Source of the DNA: Nocardia ninae NBRC 108245
GTDB taxonomy: Bacteria; Actinomycetota; Actinomycetes; Mycobacteriales; Mycobacteriaceae
Length of the DNA stretch: 64,000 nt
Direction of reading: 5' to 3'
Assembly (NCBI RefSeq): GCF_007990755.1
Contig: NZ_BJXA01000037.1
Span: 16,961-80,960 of the forward strand
The translations under genes were made by a program, and so were the position numbers. The stretch's first letter is position 1, and every line of letters starts with the position of its first letter. Below are positions 1-8,036 of this stretch, piece by piece. The notes below the pieces were generated by a model. The model worked only from the letters and a program-made list of their open reading frames with translations, ran no database searches and was not told the origin of the DNA.

Positions 1-182
1 CGGTGCGCAATCCTCTGGCGGCGGTCGCTTTACGGCACACCGACAACGGTGAACCGCACCGCGGCCTGATCAACATGCGCGAGCGGGCCGCCGCGCTCGG
101 CGGAAACTTCACCGCCGGACCGGATTCCGGCGGGTGGCTGGTGCTGGCTCAGCTGCCGCTGACCACGGTGGGCGCCGTATGA
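1..182 (+). CDS. Two-component sensor histidine kinase, C-terminal fragment (cut by window edge)
   Basis: Only the last 59 codons are in the window, read in the frame starting at base 3. They contain the end of an HATPase_c domain: the run [14 protein letters not shown] is the typical last glycine box of the NarL/DesK-type (HisKA_3) kinases. The stop codon TGA at 180-182 overlaps the ATG of the next gene (ATGA), so kinase and response regulator are translationally coupled and very probably form one two-component system. The sensor and dimerisation domains lie outside the window, so the signal cannot be inferred. Confidence 0.85.
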   Translation, partial: VRNPLAAVALRHTDNGEPHRGLINMRERAAALGGNFTAGPDSGGWLVLAQLPLTTVGAV

Positions 183-826
183 CCATCCGGGTAGTGATCG
201 CCGACGACCACGCCGCGATCCGCGCGGGCCTGCGGATGATCCTGGACGCCGAGGACGACATCGAGGTGGTCGGCGAGGCCGCCGACGGCGATGTCGCGGT
301 CGCGCAGGCCAAAGCGCTGCGCCCGCACGTGGTGCTGATGGATGTGCGCATGCCTGGTGTGGACGGGATCACCGCGACCGAGCGGGTCACCGCGGACGGT
401 CTGGCCAAGGTACTGATCCTGACCACGTTCGATCTGGACGAGTACGTCTTCCGCACCTTGCGGGCCGGGGCCTCGGGTTTCGTGCTGAAATCGGCGTCGG
501 GGCAGTCGCTGATCGACGCGGTCCGCACCGTGGCGGCCGGGGATGGAGTCCTCGCCCCTGAGGTGACGCGCGCGGTGATCACCGCCTTCGCCAAGACGAA
601 TACCGATGCGGCCGAACCGGAACCGAACGGGCTCGCCGATCTCACCGAGCGCGAACGCGAGGTGCTCGACTGCCTCGGCGACGGGCTGTCCAACGCGCAG
701 ATCGCGGGCCGGCTGTTCATCGGCGAGACGACGGTGAAGACGCACGTGTCCCGGGTGCTGACGAAACTCGGTGTGCGGTCGCGAGTTCAGGCGGCGATCC
801 TGGCCCGGGAGATCCGCGGCAGCTAG
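179..826 (+). CDS. LuxR/NarL-family response regulator
   Basis: This 215-residue protein is a complete two-domain response regulator. The receiver domain (about 1-120) has the acidic pair D9/D10 and the phosphoacceptor D55 in the run [10 protein letters not shown]. The C-terminal LuxR-type helix-turn-helix (about 150-212) begins at LTEREREVL and includes the recognition segment around [15 protein letters not shown]. The start is the ATG at 179 that overlaps the kinase stop codon; upstream GTG codons would add an unrelated extension read through the kinase end. It should be phosphorylated by the adjacent kinase and act as a DNA-binding transcription factor. Its targets are not evident. Confidence 0.93.
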   Translation: MTIRVVIADDHAAIRAGLRMILDAEDDIEVVGEAADGDVAVAQAKALRPHVVLMDVRMPGVDGITATERVTADGLAKVLILTTFDLDEYVFRTLRAGASGFVLKSASGQSLIDAVRTVAAGDGVLAPEVTRAVITAFAKTNTDAAEPEPNGLADLTEREREVLDCLGDGLSNAQIAGRLFIGETTVKTHVSRVLTKLGVRSRVQAAILAREIRGS

Positions 827-854
827 TCCGCTCGGGACTTCGGCCGGGCCTGCC

Positions 855-1214
855 TCACTTGGCGAGTGGCGCGAACACGCCGTCCTGACCGGGCTGGAAC
901 TCCTCGACCGCGATCACCGCGCCCGTCGGCAGTGGCCCGTACAGGTGCGGGAAGAGCATCGACTCGGGATCGGTCGGCACGCCCGGCTCCCACTTGACCG
1001 GCGCGCCGAGGCGGGCCGGATCCAGGCGCAGCAGCACCAGGTCGCGGCGCCCGGCGAAGAGCCGGTTGGCCGGCAGATGGACCTGCTGCGGCGCGGACAG
1101 GTGGATGAAGCCCACCTCGTCGAGCGAGGGCGCGCGGTACTCACCCGTTTGCCGAGCGGAAAGCCACTCGCCCAAAGTGCATATGTGAACAAGCGTGTGA
1201 GTGTCGTGGGTCAC
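855..1214 (-). CDS. DUF952 family protein
   Basis: A 119-residue soluble protein with the DUF952 pattern: an N-terminal strand HTLVHICTLGEW, the central FIHLSAPQQVHLPANRLF segment with the conserved histidine, and the closing FPHLYGPLPTGAV stretch. The family is small, widespread in actinobacteria and of unknown biochemical role, with a fold likened to glutathionylspermidine-type enzymes only at low similarity. I chose GTG at 1214 because a GGGAG ribosome site lies just upstream and similarity begins right after it. It is convergent with the response regulator and divergent from the small gene at 1487. Confidence 0.75.
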   Translation of the reverse strand: MTHDTHTLVHICTLGEWLSARQTGEYRAPSLDEVGFIHLSAPQQVHLPANRLFAGRRDLVLLRLDPARLGAPVKWEPGVPTDPESMLFPHLYGPLPTGAVIAVEEFQPGQDGVFAPLAK

Positions 1215-1347
1215 GGGTAATCTCCCGGTAGACAACTGGATCGGCCTGTTCGAGGTGGTGACCACACTGAGTTCGTAGCGTGACCTGGAATGTTCGCCTG
1301 TAGCGAAATCCCAGGTCGTGTTATCGAAAACACACAGAATCACTCAC

Positions 1348-1374
1348 GGGAACAAAGCCCCCGTCCCGAACGTC
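1348..1374 (+). promoter_or_regulatory. Candidate ECF sigma-factor promoter
   Basis: GGGAAC at 1348-1353 is followed by a 17-base spacer and CGTCTG at 1371-1376. This resembles actinobacterial ECF promoters (-35 GGAAC, -10 CGTC/GTT). It points at the small gene at 1487 and would leave a leader of about 100 bases. It is a motif match only. Confidence 0.35.
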
Positions 1375-1486
1375 TGACAGAGTAGTCATACCACTGCTGG
1401 GAAGTAGCGGTAGCGAGCCCGCGGAGTGACCACGGGCCCCACACCAGGCAAACGGTCTGTGAACCGGGAGCCAGGACGGAGGAGTC

Positions 1487-1681
1487 ATGCCAGGAACCCT
1501 GACTAGCACCCCACTGACCGCGGTCGATCGTTGCGACCGCTGCGGGGCGGCAGCACGAGTGCGCGCCGTTCTGCCCGCAGGTGGCGAGTTGCTCTTCTGC
1601 CAGCACCACGCGAACGAACACATGGATCGACTGCGTGAGTTGGAAGCCGTGATCGACACGGAGTCCGCTCCCGCCCTCTGA
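1487..1681 (+). CDS. Small conserved actinobacterial protein with paired CxxC (DUF7455-like)
   Basis: A 64-residue protein with CDRCGAAARVRAVLPAGG near residues 16-33, then CQHHANEH around residues 38-45. The C-x2-C plus C-x-H-H arrangement suggests a single zinc site, as in the short zinc-ribbon-like proteins that many actinobacteria carry near vegetative sigma-factor genes. Its function is unknown. The ATG at 1487 is preceded by GGACGGAGGAGT, an excellent ribosome site. It stands alone between a divergent DUF952 gene and a convergent TetR gene, with an ECF-like promoter upstream. Confidence 0.75.
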   Translation: MPGTLTSTPLTAVDRCDRCGAAARVRAVLPAGGELLFCQHHANEHMDRLRELEAVIDTESAPAL

Positions 1682-1729
1682 TCAACTCCTCGCGTCCTGA
1701 GACAACAACATCCGACAACAGAAAACCGT

Positions 1730-2518
1730 TTACCGCAGCGGGCGATCCACGGATCGCCCGCTGTTGGTGTGTACCGGGGTCTCGAGGATCCCGTCGAGCA
1801 GCCGGTCGAGGCCGTAGTCGAAGGCACCGTCCGGGTCCGCCGGGGCTTGATAGAGCTCGCCGACCGCCGCACCCACCCGGGCGGCGAGCGGAAACGAACT
1901 GGACGGCATGGCCTCAGTGAGCAAGGGGCCATGCACGTCCCACCACTGGACGTCGGTCATCACTTGGGTGTCGCGCTGCGCGGCCACCGCGACACGCCCG
2001 TTGCCGGTGGCGAATTCGGACAAAACGGCGATCACCCGATCCATCTCGACATCCGACAGGCCGATGCCCTCGATCGCGGCCAGCTGGCGCTCGTAGCGGC
2101 GCATGCGACCGGGGCCGATCACCTGACGCCACGGCGATACCTCCAACAGCCACGGGTGGGCGATCAGCTCGGCGCGCACCTGGCGGGCAATCGCGGCCAG
2201 CCGCGCCCTCATCGGTAGGTCCGCCGGGATCGGCGCGTCCTCGTCGGCGACGGCGTCGACCATCAGCACGGTCAGCGCGTCCTTGCTGGGGACGTAGGTG
2301 TACAGGCTCATCGGCCGCAGGCCCAGCTCCGCCGCGACGGATCGAATCGACAGCTTCGCGTACCCGTCCCGGTCGGCGAGAGCCACGGCGACCTCGACCA
2401 CCGCGTCGACACTGACCGCAGGCTTCGGGCCGCGCGCGCCCGGGCGCGGCGGGAGTTCGTGCCGCCACAGCAGGCTCACCAGTTGTTTCGCCTGTTCGAC
2501 GGCGGATTCGTCGGCCAC
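1730..2518 (-). CDS. TetR/AcrR-family transcriptional regulator
   Basis: A 262-residue regulator. The TetR helix-turn-helix is clear: SVDAVVEVAVALADRDGY, then SIRSVAAELGLRPMSLYTYV and the trailing PSKDALTVLM. The rest matches the TetR_C domain found in repressors of drug-export and modification genes in actinobacteria. The GTG at 2518 is preferred because GAGGAG lies 7 bases upstream; an open frame continues to 2617 but has no ribosome site. It is divergent from the SNF2 helicase gene; the 79 bases between them hold short partial dyads (GTAC..GTAC around 2540-2570) that could be its operator. Ligand unknown. Confidence 0.85.
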   Translation of the reverse strand: MADESAVEQAKQLVSLLWRHELPPRPGARGPKPAVSVDAVVEVAVALADRDGYAKLSIRSVAAELGLRPMSLYTYVPSKDALTVLMVDAVADEDAPIPADLPMRARLAAIARQVRAELIAHPWLLEVSPWRQVIGPGRMRRYERQLAAIEGIGLSDVEMDRVIAVLSEFATGNGRVAVAAQRDTQVMTDVQWWDVHGPLLTEAMPSSSFPLAARVGAAVGELYQAPADPDGAFDYGLDRLLDGILETPVHTNSGRSVDRPLR

Positions 2519-2597
2519 GGGACTCCTCGGAACAAACTCGGTACTCTGTACGTTGTTCAGATACTTCGTACACCATACGCCGATAAAGGGGTTCGCT

Positions 2598-4379
2598 CTG
2601 CCCAGCACACAGGCCACCTATCTGCCCGACCGGCACATGTTCGCGCTGTGGACATGGACCGGGCAGCACACCGGGCCAGCGCCCGCCGCGCTCGGCGACC
2701 GGGAGACCCTCGCGCTCGCCGTGCCGACCGGTTACGACGGGGCGATCGAGGTCGCCGAAGTCGACTGCGCGCTGGTCGATCCCGCGACGTTCGCGACATT
2801 GGATCTCGCGGACGCAAGGGCATCGCTCGATATCTGGCGTACGACGCTGCATGCCGAGGCTGCGCGACAGCCAGAGGTCGAGTTACCCATAGCGGCCCAC
2901 GCGGTGCCCAATGCGGCGGGCACCTCCATCGTGTCCGCCGAGCGCGCGGTGCGCGTGCTGCGCGAGACACAGGCCGTGGCAACCGAGTTGCGTTCGGCGC
3001 TGAAGGCCGATCTGCGGCCCTATCAGGTGCGTGGGGTCAGTTGGCTGCGGGAAACGACCGCGGCGCACGGAGGGGCCGTGCTGGCCGACGAGATGGGGCT
3101 CGGAAAGACGGTGCAGACCATCGGCTTTCTGCTCGGGCGGGCAAGCGGGGGTCCGCAGCTCGTCGTGTGTCCGACTTCGTTGGTGGGCAACTGGGCGCAC
3201 GAGATCGATCGGTTCGCGCCAGGGCTGCGCGTGGTGGTGTGGCGCGGCGGTGAAATCGACGTTCCCGCTGGGACTGTCGTCGTCGCGGGATATCCCACGG
3301 TGCGGCTGCACGGCCAGTGGCTCGGCGAGCACCGCTGGGCGACCGCGGTTTTCGACGAGGCGCAGGCGTTGAAGAATCCGAGCACGCAGCTGGCCAAGGC
3401 CGCGCGGGCACTCGACGCCGAGGTGCGCGTCGCGTTGACCGGCACGCCGGTGGAGAACCACCTCGAGGAGCTGTGGGCGCTGCTGAACCTGGTGACGCCC
3501 AGGCTGTTCGGGCACAAGACGCAGTTTCGGCGGCGCTTCGTCCGGCCGATCCAGGAGGGCTCCACGGCCGCGGCGTCGCGGTTGCAGGACGCCATCGAAC
3601 CCGTCGTCCTCGCCCGGAAGAAGGCGCAGGTGGCCGCGTCGCTGCCGGCGAAGATCCACACCGATCTGCTGTGCGACCTCACCACCGAGCAGGAAGACCT
3701 CTACGACAAGCTGCTCGACCGGGCCATCGATGACGGTTTTGGTTCCGGTGTCGAACGACAGAGCCGGGTGCTCGCTGCACTGACCGCGCTCAAACAGGTC
3801 TGCAACCATCCCGGGCTGGTCACCGGTGAGCTCACCGAGCTGGCGGGACGCTCCGGAAAGCTGGATCTGTGCACCGACATCCTGGCCAACAATCTCGAAA
3901 TGGACGCGCCGACCCTAATTTTCACTCAGTACCGGCAGACCGGTGAACTGCTGGTCCGGCATCTCGCCGAGCAGTTCGGGGTCGAGGCGCCGTTCTTCCA
4001 CGGCGGCCTGAACCAAGCTGAGCGCGCCGCCATCGTGACCGGTTTCCAAGCCGAGGACGGGCCGCCGGTACTCGTGCTCAGCCTGCGCGCGGCGGGCACG
4101 GGTCTCACGCTGACCCGCGCCGCCGACGTCATCCATTTCGACCGCTGGTGGAACCCGGCGGTGGAGGCGCAGGCGTCGGACCGCGCGCACCGCATCGGCC
4201 AGACCCGCACGGTCACCGTCACCACGCTCACCTCGACCACTTCGGTCGAGGAGCACATCGCTCGCATGCACGATCGTAAGTCCGCGCTCTCGGACCTCGA
4301 CTCGGCGGGCATCGCCGCGCTCGCCCGCCTCGATGATGATCAACTGGTCGAGGTCCTGCGGCGTAAGAGGGAGAACTGA
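2598..4379 (+). CDS. SNF2-family DEAD/DEAH helicase (short form)
   Basis: A Swi2/Snf2-type ATPase of about 593 residues. Visible motifs: Walker A DEMGLGKTVQ, the DEAQ box (FDEAQALKN), motif III LTGTPVENHLEELW, and C-terminal motifs FDRWWNPAVEAQASDRAHRIGQ. The usual actinobacterial relatives (HelZ type) are roughly 900-1000 residues with a long N-terminal bacterial SNF2-associated domain. Here only about 130 residues precede the ATPase core, so this is a short form. The start is ambiguous: a strong AAAGGGG site sits 6 bases before a CTG at 2598, whereas the first ATG (2637) has no clear site. The stop overlaps the next ATG (TGATG), so it is coupled to the SWIM gene. Confidence 0.85.
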   Translation: MPSTQATYLPDRHMFALWTWTGQHTGPAPAALGDRETLALAVPTGYDGAIEVAEVDCALVDPATFATLDLADARASLDIWRTTLHAEAARQPEVELPIAAHAVPNAAGTSIVSAERAVRVLRETQAVATELRSALKADLRPYQVRGVSWLRETTAAHGGAVLADEMGLGKTVQTIGFLLGRASGGPQLVVCPTSLVGNWAHEIDRFAPGLRVVVWRGGEIDVPAGTVVVAGYPTVRLHGQWLGEHRWATAVFDEAQALKNPSTQLAKAARALDAEVRVALTGTPVENHLEELWALLNLVTPRLFGHKTQFRRRFVRPIQEGSTAAASRLQDAIEPVVLARKKAQVAASLPAKIHTDLLCDLTTEQEDLYDKLLDRAIDDGFGSGVERQSRVLAALTALKQVCNHPGLVTGELTELAGRSGKLDLCTDILANNLEMDAPTLIFTQYRQTGELLVRHLAEQFGVEAPFFHGGLNQAERAAIVTGFQAEDGPPVLVLSLRAAGTGLTLTRAADVIHFDRWWNPAVEAQASDRAHRIGQTRTVTVTTLTSTTSVEEHIARMHDRKSALSDLDSAGIAALARLDDDQLVEVLRRKREN

Positions 4380-4936
4380 TGCCGGACAATGAATTCGGTT
4401 ACACCAAGTGGGGTATGGATTGGGTGCGCCTCGCCGAACCGATCCGGCAGACCCGTCCCGAGCCGCTGCTGCCCCGAGCCCGCAGTGTCGCGCGCAACCA
4501 CGGCGTGCAGGCCACGATCGAGGGGCGCGTGGTGCGCGCCACCATTCATCGTGGCGGCGAGGCGTCGGTGATCCACCTGGAGGTGGCACCGCTGACCCGC
4601 GCGGCGATCACCGCGATCGGGGAGGTCGTGCCGGACACCACCGTGCTGACGGACGAGATGCATCGCGCGGTGGTCGACGCGGGGTGCACCGTGGCTCCGG
4701 TGCTGGCGGGTACCGACTGCTCGTGCAAGGCGAGGTCGGCGCGTTGTCTGCATGTGCTGGCCGCGTTCTACGACATGGCGCGCCGGGTGGACGAAAACCC
4801 GCGTCTCGCGCTGGAGATCCAGGGGTACTTCCAAGCGGCACAGGATGATTCGCCGGCACCGGTGGAAGTGCCGCGGTGGGTGCCGATCAACACGTTCGAT
4901 CCCGCGAACTACTTCGGTGAGCCGACCCTCGCCTGA
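4379..4936 (+). CDS. SWIM zinc-finger protein
   Basis: A 185-residue protein with a SWIM zinc finger: C114-x-C116-x6-C123-x-H125 in DCSCKARSARCLHVL. SWIM domains bind DNA or protein and are commonly encoded beside SNF2 ATPases in bacteria, as here. The gene overlaps the helicase stop codon, so the two products are probably made in a fixed ratio and act together on DNA or nucleoprotein. Residues 1-110 carry no other domain I recognise. Confidence 0.85.
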   Translation: MPDNEFGYTKWGMDWVRLAEPIRQTRPEPLLPRARSVARNHGVQATIEGRVVRATIHRGGEASVIHLEVAPLTRAAITAIGEVVPDTTVLTDEMHRAVVDAGCTVAPVLAGTDCSCKARSARCLHVLAAFYDMARRVDENPRLALEIQGYFQAAQDDSPAPVEVPRWVPINTFDPANYFGEPTLA

Positions 4937-5000
4937 GCCCACCATTCGGGCGCAACGGTTGCGTCTTCACAGAGCCGTACGGACGCTCTGCGGGTGTGAC

Positions 5001-5470
5001 TCAGGCGGGGCGGCGGGCGCGGAACCGGAAACTCGTTGCGCCGGTTTCGATGTCGACGTCGGTGAAGCCGATCCGGGTCAGCCGGTCGGCGGCGTGTTCC
5101 GGCGGGACGGGGACGCACGTGTCGCCCACGTGTATCAACCGGAAGAGGCGGCTGTCGAGGCCGTCACTGCCCGCGAACACGCCGCCGGGGCGCAGCACGC
5201 GCAGTGCGTCGGCGAACAACGCGTCCTGCTGGGCGGGGGTCGGTACGTGGTGCAGCATGGTGAAGCACACCACCGAGTCGAATTGCTGTGGCGGGAAAGG
5301 CATGTCGGTGCCGTCGCCGTCCACCACCGTCATCACCGACCCATGTCGGTTACGCAACCGGGCGGCCAGGTCGGGGTCGATCTCGACGCCGGTGAGCGAG
5401 CCCGCACGGTCGAGCAGCGGGCGGACGTTCGCACCGTAGCCGGGCCCGATCTCCAGGGCGCGCCGGATAT
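5001..5470 (-). pseudogene. Class I SAM methyltransferase lacking its N-terminus
   Basis: The readable part begins directly at motif I (ALEIGPGYGANV) and runs through VEIDPDL, the motif II/III region GDGTDMPFPPQQFDSVVC and LRPGGVF to the end. Family members normally have 30-60 residues before motif I. Upstream of the alanine codon (about 5459) the reading frame is the antisense of a neighbouring AraC gene and no plausible start exists. The first in-frame GTG (5519) would give residues that are simply shadow of that gene. I read this as a 5'-truncated gene created by a deletion of the divergent promoter region, so it is probably not expressed as an active enzyme. Confidence 0.65.
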
Positions 5471-6148
5471 TGGTTCGACACCCACGAGCATCCGCAGCAT
5501 CAGATCGCCTGGGCCGCACGGGGAGTCATCGCCGTCGAGGTCGGCGACAACCGCTGGGTGCTGCCGCCGACCCGGGCGCTGTGGATTCCCGGCGGCGTCC
5601 GGCATCGGACGGGCAGCGCCGACGGGGCCGACATGCGCGGCATCTACATCGAACCCGAACGCTGCCCGGTCGCCTTCACCGCGCCGACGATGATGCGGGT
5701 CACCCGACTGCTGCACGAGCTGTTCGACCATCTCGGCGCCCCCGGCACCGACGCCGCGCGCCGCGAACGCGCGGAGGCAGTGGTTTTCGATCTCGTCGAA
5801 CCGGTCGACGTGATCCCCATCGGCGCCCACTCCCCCACCGATCCCCGCGCCAAGCAAGTGGCCGATGCCCTGACCGCCGACCCCACCGACGATCGCACCC
5901 TCGCCGAGTTCGCCGCCGCCGTCGCCACCAGCCCGCGCACCCTGGCCCGACTATTCGTCACCGAGACCGGAATCAGCTTCGGCCAGTGGCGAACCCAGAT
6001 CCGCCTCACCGCCTCGCTGCCCCTGCTGGCCGCGAACCTCCCCATCGCGCGCATCGCGGGCCGCGTCGGCTACGCCACGGCCAGCGCCTACGTCGCCGCG
6101 TTCCGCCGGGCGGTGGGCGTGTCACCGGGCAAATACTTCACCAGGTAG
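5462..6148 (+). pseudogene. AraC-family regulator with cupin sensor, 5'-truncated
   Basis: In-frame similarity to cupin-type AraC regulators starts abruptly at GYWFDTHEHPQHQIAWAA (about 5465) and continues through the cupin half (ALWIPGGVRHR) and a complete C-terminal helix-turn-helix pair ending GYATASAYVAAFRRAVGVSP. Members of this family start 15-30 residues earlier; here that segment is missing and the frame runs into the antisense of the methyltransferase. An internal GTG at 5558 could still give a 196-residue protein with intact DNA-binding domains but a broken sensor. Both this gene and the methyltransferase are cut at the same point. Confidence 0.65.
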
Positions 6149-6426
6149 CACGGCATCCATCTAAGCCACCCACCCCAGCGTCCGAGACCCGCAGCCTGCT
6201 GCGCAGCGGCAGCGCAGCCCGTTCTTGTTGTGCCGCAAGGGCCATCGCCCACGTGAGCCGTTCACTCTCCGGCGGGCCGTCGACAGATCCCCGGGGCAAT
6301 GCTTTGCGGGGTCAGCGGAAACGGGACTACCGAGAAGCACACCGGCCAGGCAAGCTCGTGTGCCTCCACATCAGCTAGCCACCAACAGCACTCGCCCATG
6401 CCCCCGGCACCCGGAGAGACGGCGCG

Positions 6427-7167
6427 TTAAGCGTTCGTTCCGCTGTCGACCGTGAAGATCGCGCCCGTGATGCTCCGTCCGGTCTCCCCGGCGAGGAACG
6501 CGACCATCGCCGCCATGTCCGCCGGCTGCGCGAAGCGGCCGAGTGACGACAGCTCGAGCTGGGTGCCGTAGTGGTCGCCGTCGGCCGGGTTCATGTCCGT
6601 CACAGTCGATCCCGGCTGGAGCAGGTTCACCGTGATGTCGCGCGGTCCCAGTTCCCGCGCGAGCGCCTTGGTGAATCCGTTCAGCGCCGACTTGCTCAGG
6701 TTGTAGAGCGAGAGGCCTGCGAAGGGTGCGTGTTCGGACAGGTTGGTGCCGACGCTGATGATGCGGCCGCCGCCGGTCATGTGCGCCACCGCGGCCTGCG
6801 CGCCGACGAACGCGGCCCGCGCGTGGATGTTCAGCGCGCGGTCGATCTCCTCGAGCGTGAACTCCTCGAACGGCTTGGCCGGGAAGATGCCCGCGTTGTT
6901 CACCAAAATGTCCAGCCTGCCCAGCTCGGCTGCGGTCCGATCGACCGCGCTCACCACGGCACCGGCGTCGGCGCTGTCGGCGCGGATCGCCAGCGCGCGG
7001 CGGCCGAGCGATTCGATATCCGCGGCAACAGCTTTCGCCGGTACCTCGGCGTTCTGATAGGTGAACGCCACATCGGCGCCGTCGGCGGCCAGCTTCCGTG
7101 CGATCGCCGCGCCGATTCCTCGGCTACCGCCGGTCACCAGTGCCACCTTGCCCGCGAGATCAGTCAT
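6427..7167 (-). CDS. SDR-family oxidoreductase
   Basis: A 246-residue classical short-chain dehydrogenase. It has the nucleotide motif TGGSRGIG at residues 12-19, NNAGIFP, a catalytic Ser region and the YNLSK motif (Tyr-x3-Lys). The C-terminus (GRSITGAIFTVDSGTNA) is typical of 3-oxoacyl-ACP-reductase-like SDRs. The ATG at 7167 follows GGAGGAACG. It is transcribed divergently from a TetR gene across a region with two perfect 13-bp inverted operators, so it is probably repressed by that TetR protein. Substrate unknown. Confidence 0.88.
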   Translation of the reverse strand: MTDLAGKVALVTGGSRGIGAAIARKLAADGADVAFTYQNAEVPAKAVAADIESLGRRALAIRADSADAGAVVSAVDRTAAELGRLDILVNNAGIFPAKPFEEFTLEEIDRALNIHARAAFVGAQAAVAHMTGGGRIISVGTNLSEHAPFAGLSLYNLSKSALNGFTKALARELGPRDITVNLLQPGSTVTDMNPADGDHYGTQLELSSLGRFAQPADMAAMVAFLAGETGRSITGAIFTVDSGTNA

Positions 7168-7182
7168 CGTTCCTCCGCCAAA

Positions 7183-7263
7183 TTCTGTGTCGATCAGTAC
7201 ATAAATAGCTAAGCGCAGCGACCATCGCGGCGTCAAGGGGTATATTTAACGATCGACACAGAA
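7183..7263. promoter_or_regulatory. Paired inverted operators between SDR and TetR genes
   Basis: TTCTGTGTCGATC at 7183-7195 is the exact reverse complement of GATCGACACAGAA at 7251-7263. Each copy lies 10-16 bases upstream of one of the two divergent start codons (7167 and 7273), overlapping the expected transcription start or 5' leader. AT-rich stretches suitable as -10 elements (TATTTATGT, GTATATTTA) lie between the copies. The symmetry suggests the TetR protein binds both ends and represses both genes. Confidence 0.6.
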
Positions 7264-7272
7264 AGGACGACC

Positions 7273-7881
7273 ATGGCCGACCGGGGACGACCGCGCGCCT
7301 TCGACCGCACAGAGGCACTGCGCCGCGCCATGGAGGTGTTCTGGGAGCACGGCTACGAGGGCTCGTCGATGAGCGACCTCACCGCCGCAATGGGCATCAA
7401 CTCGCCCAGCCTCTACGCTGCGTTCGGCGACAAGGAGGCGCTGTTCCGGGAAGCCGTCAGCCTGTACGGGCAGACCGACGGCGGATACACCGACCGGGCG
7501 CTCCGGGAGGAGCCGACGGCGCGGGCCGCCATCGATGCGATGTTGCGGGACAACGCGATCGCCTACACCGTCGAGGACAAGCCGCACGGCTGCATGGTCG
7601 TGCTCGCGGGCTCCACCTACACCACGCGCAGCGAGAGTATCCGCGACTTCCTGATCGAGAAGCGCAGGGAGACAACCGAAGAGATCCGGCGACGGATGGA
7701 TCGCGGTGTCGCGGAAGGCGATCTGCCCGCCGACACCAACACTCCTGCACTGGCCCATTTCTACGCCACGGTGCTCTACGGACTGTCGATTCAAGCCCGC
7801 GACGGGGCGTCACTCGCGGAACTGACGCAGTCCATCGACGTCGCGATGGCCGCCTGGCCGGCCGGTGCCACATCTACCTGA
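7273..7881 (+). CDS. TetR/AcrR-family transcriptional regulator
   Basis: A 202-residue regulator with an N-terminal TetR domain: RTEALRRAMEVFWEHGYE, SMSDLTAAMGINSPSLYAAF, then GDKEALFREAV. The C-terminal part (residues 75-195), including PHGCMVV, matches the TetR_C domain of regulators that typically neighbour reductases and redox enzymes. A single cysteine (in HGCM) is a possible thiol sensor, as inferred for several members. ATG at 7273 follows AAAGGAC. It faces the SDR gene across a symmetric operator region. Confidence 0.88.
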   Translation: MADRGRPRAFDRTEALRRAMEVFWEHGYEGSSMSDLTAAMGINSPSLYAAFGDKEALFREAVSLYGQTDGGYTDRALREEPTARAAIDAMLRDNAIAYTVEDKPHGCMVVLAGSTYTTRSESIRDFLIEKRRETTEEIRRRMDRGVAEGDLPADTNTPALAHFYATVLYGLSIQARDGASLAELTQSIDVAMAAWPAGATST

Positions 7882-8036
7882 TCTGCGCCTGGCAGACATC
7901 CAGCAGCGCTGCGGCCAGCTGGCAGCGCAATGTCGTGGCGCACCAATACAATCAGGCGGCGGCCCGAACTAACCACCACCCGTGGCTCCCGGCCCACCGG
8001 CCGGGGTAAACAGGCGAGGGCGCGGTCGGTCGGACG

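Noticed and set aside
6149-6426. Possible short gene after the AraC remnant
   Set aside because: Frames here have odd composition and no ribosome site; the 278 bases seem to be non-coding debris of the rearranged region.
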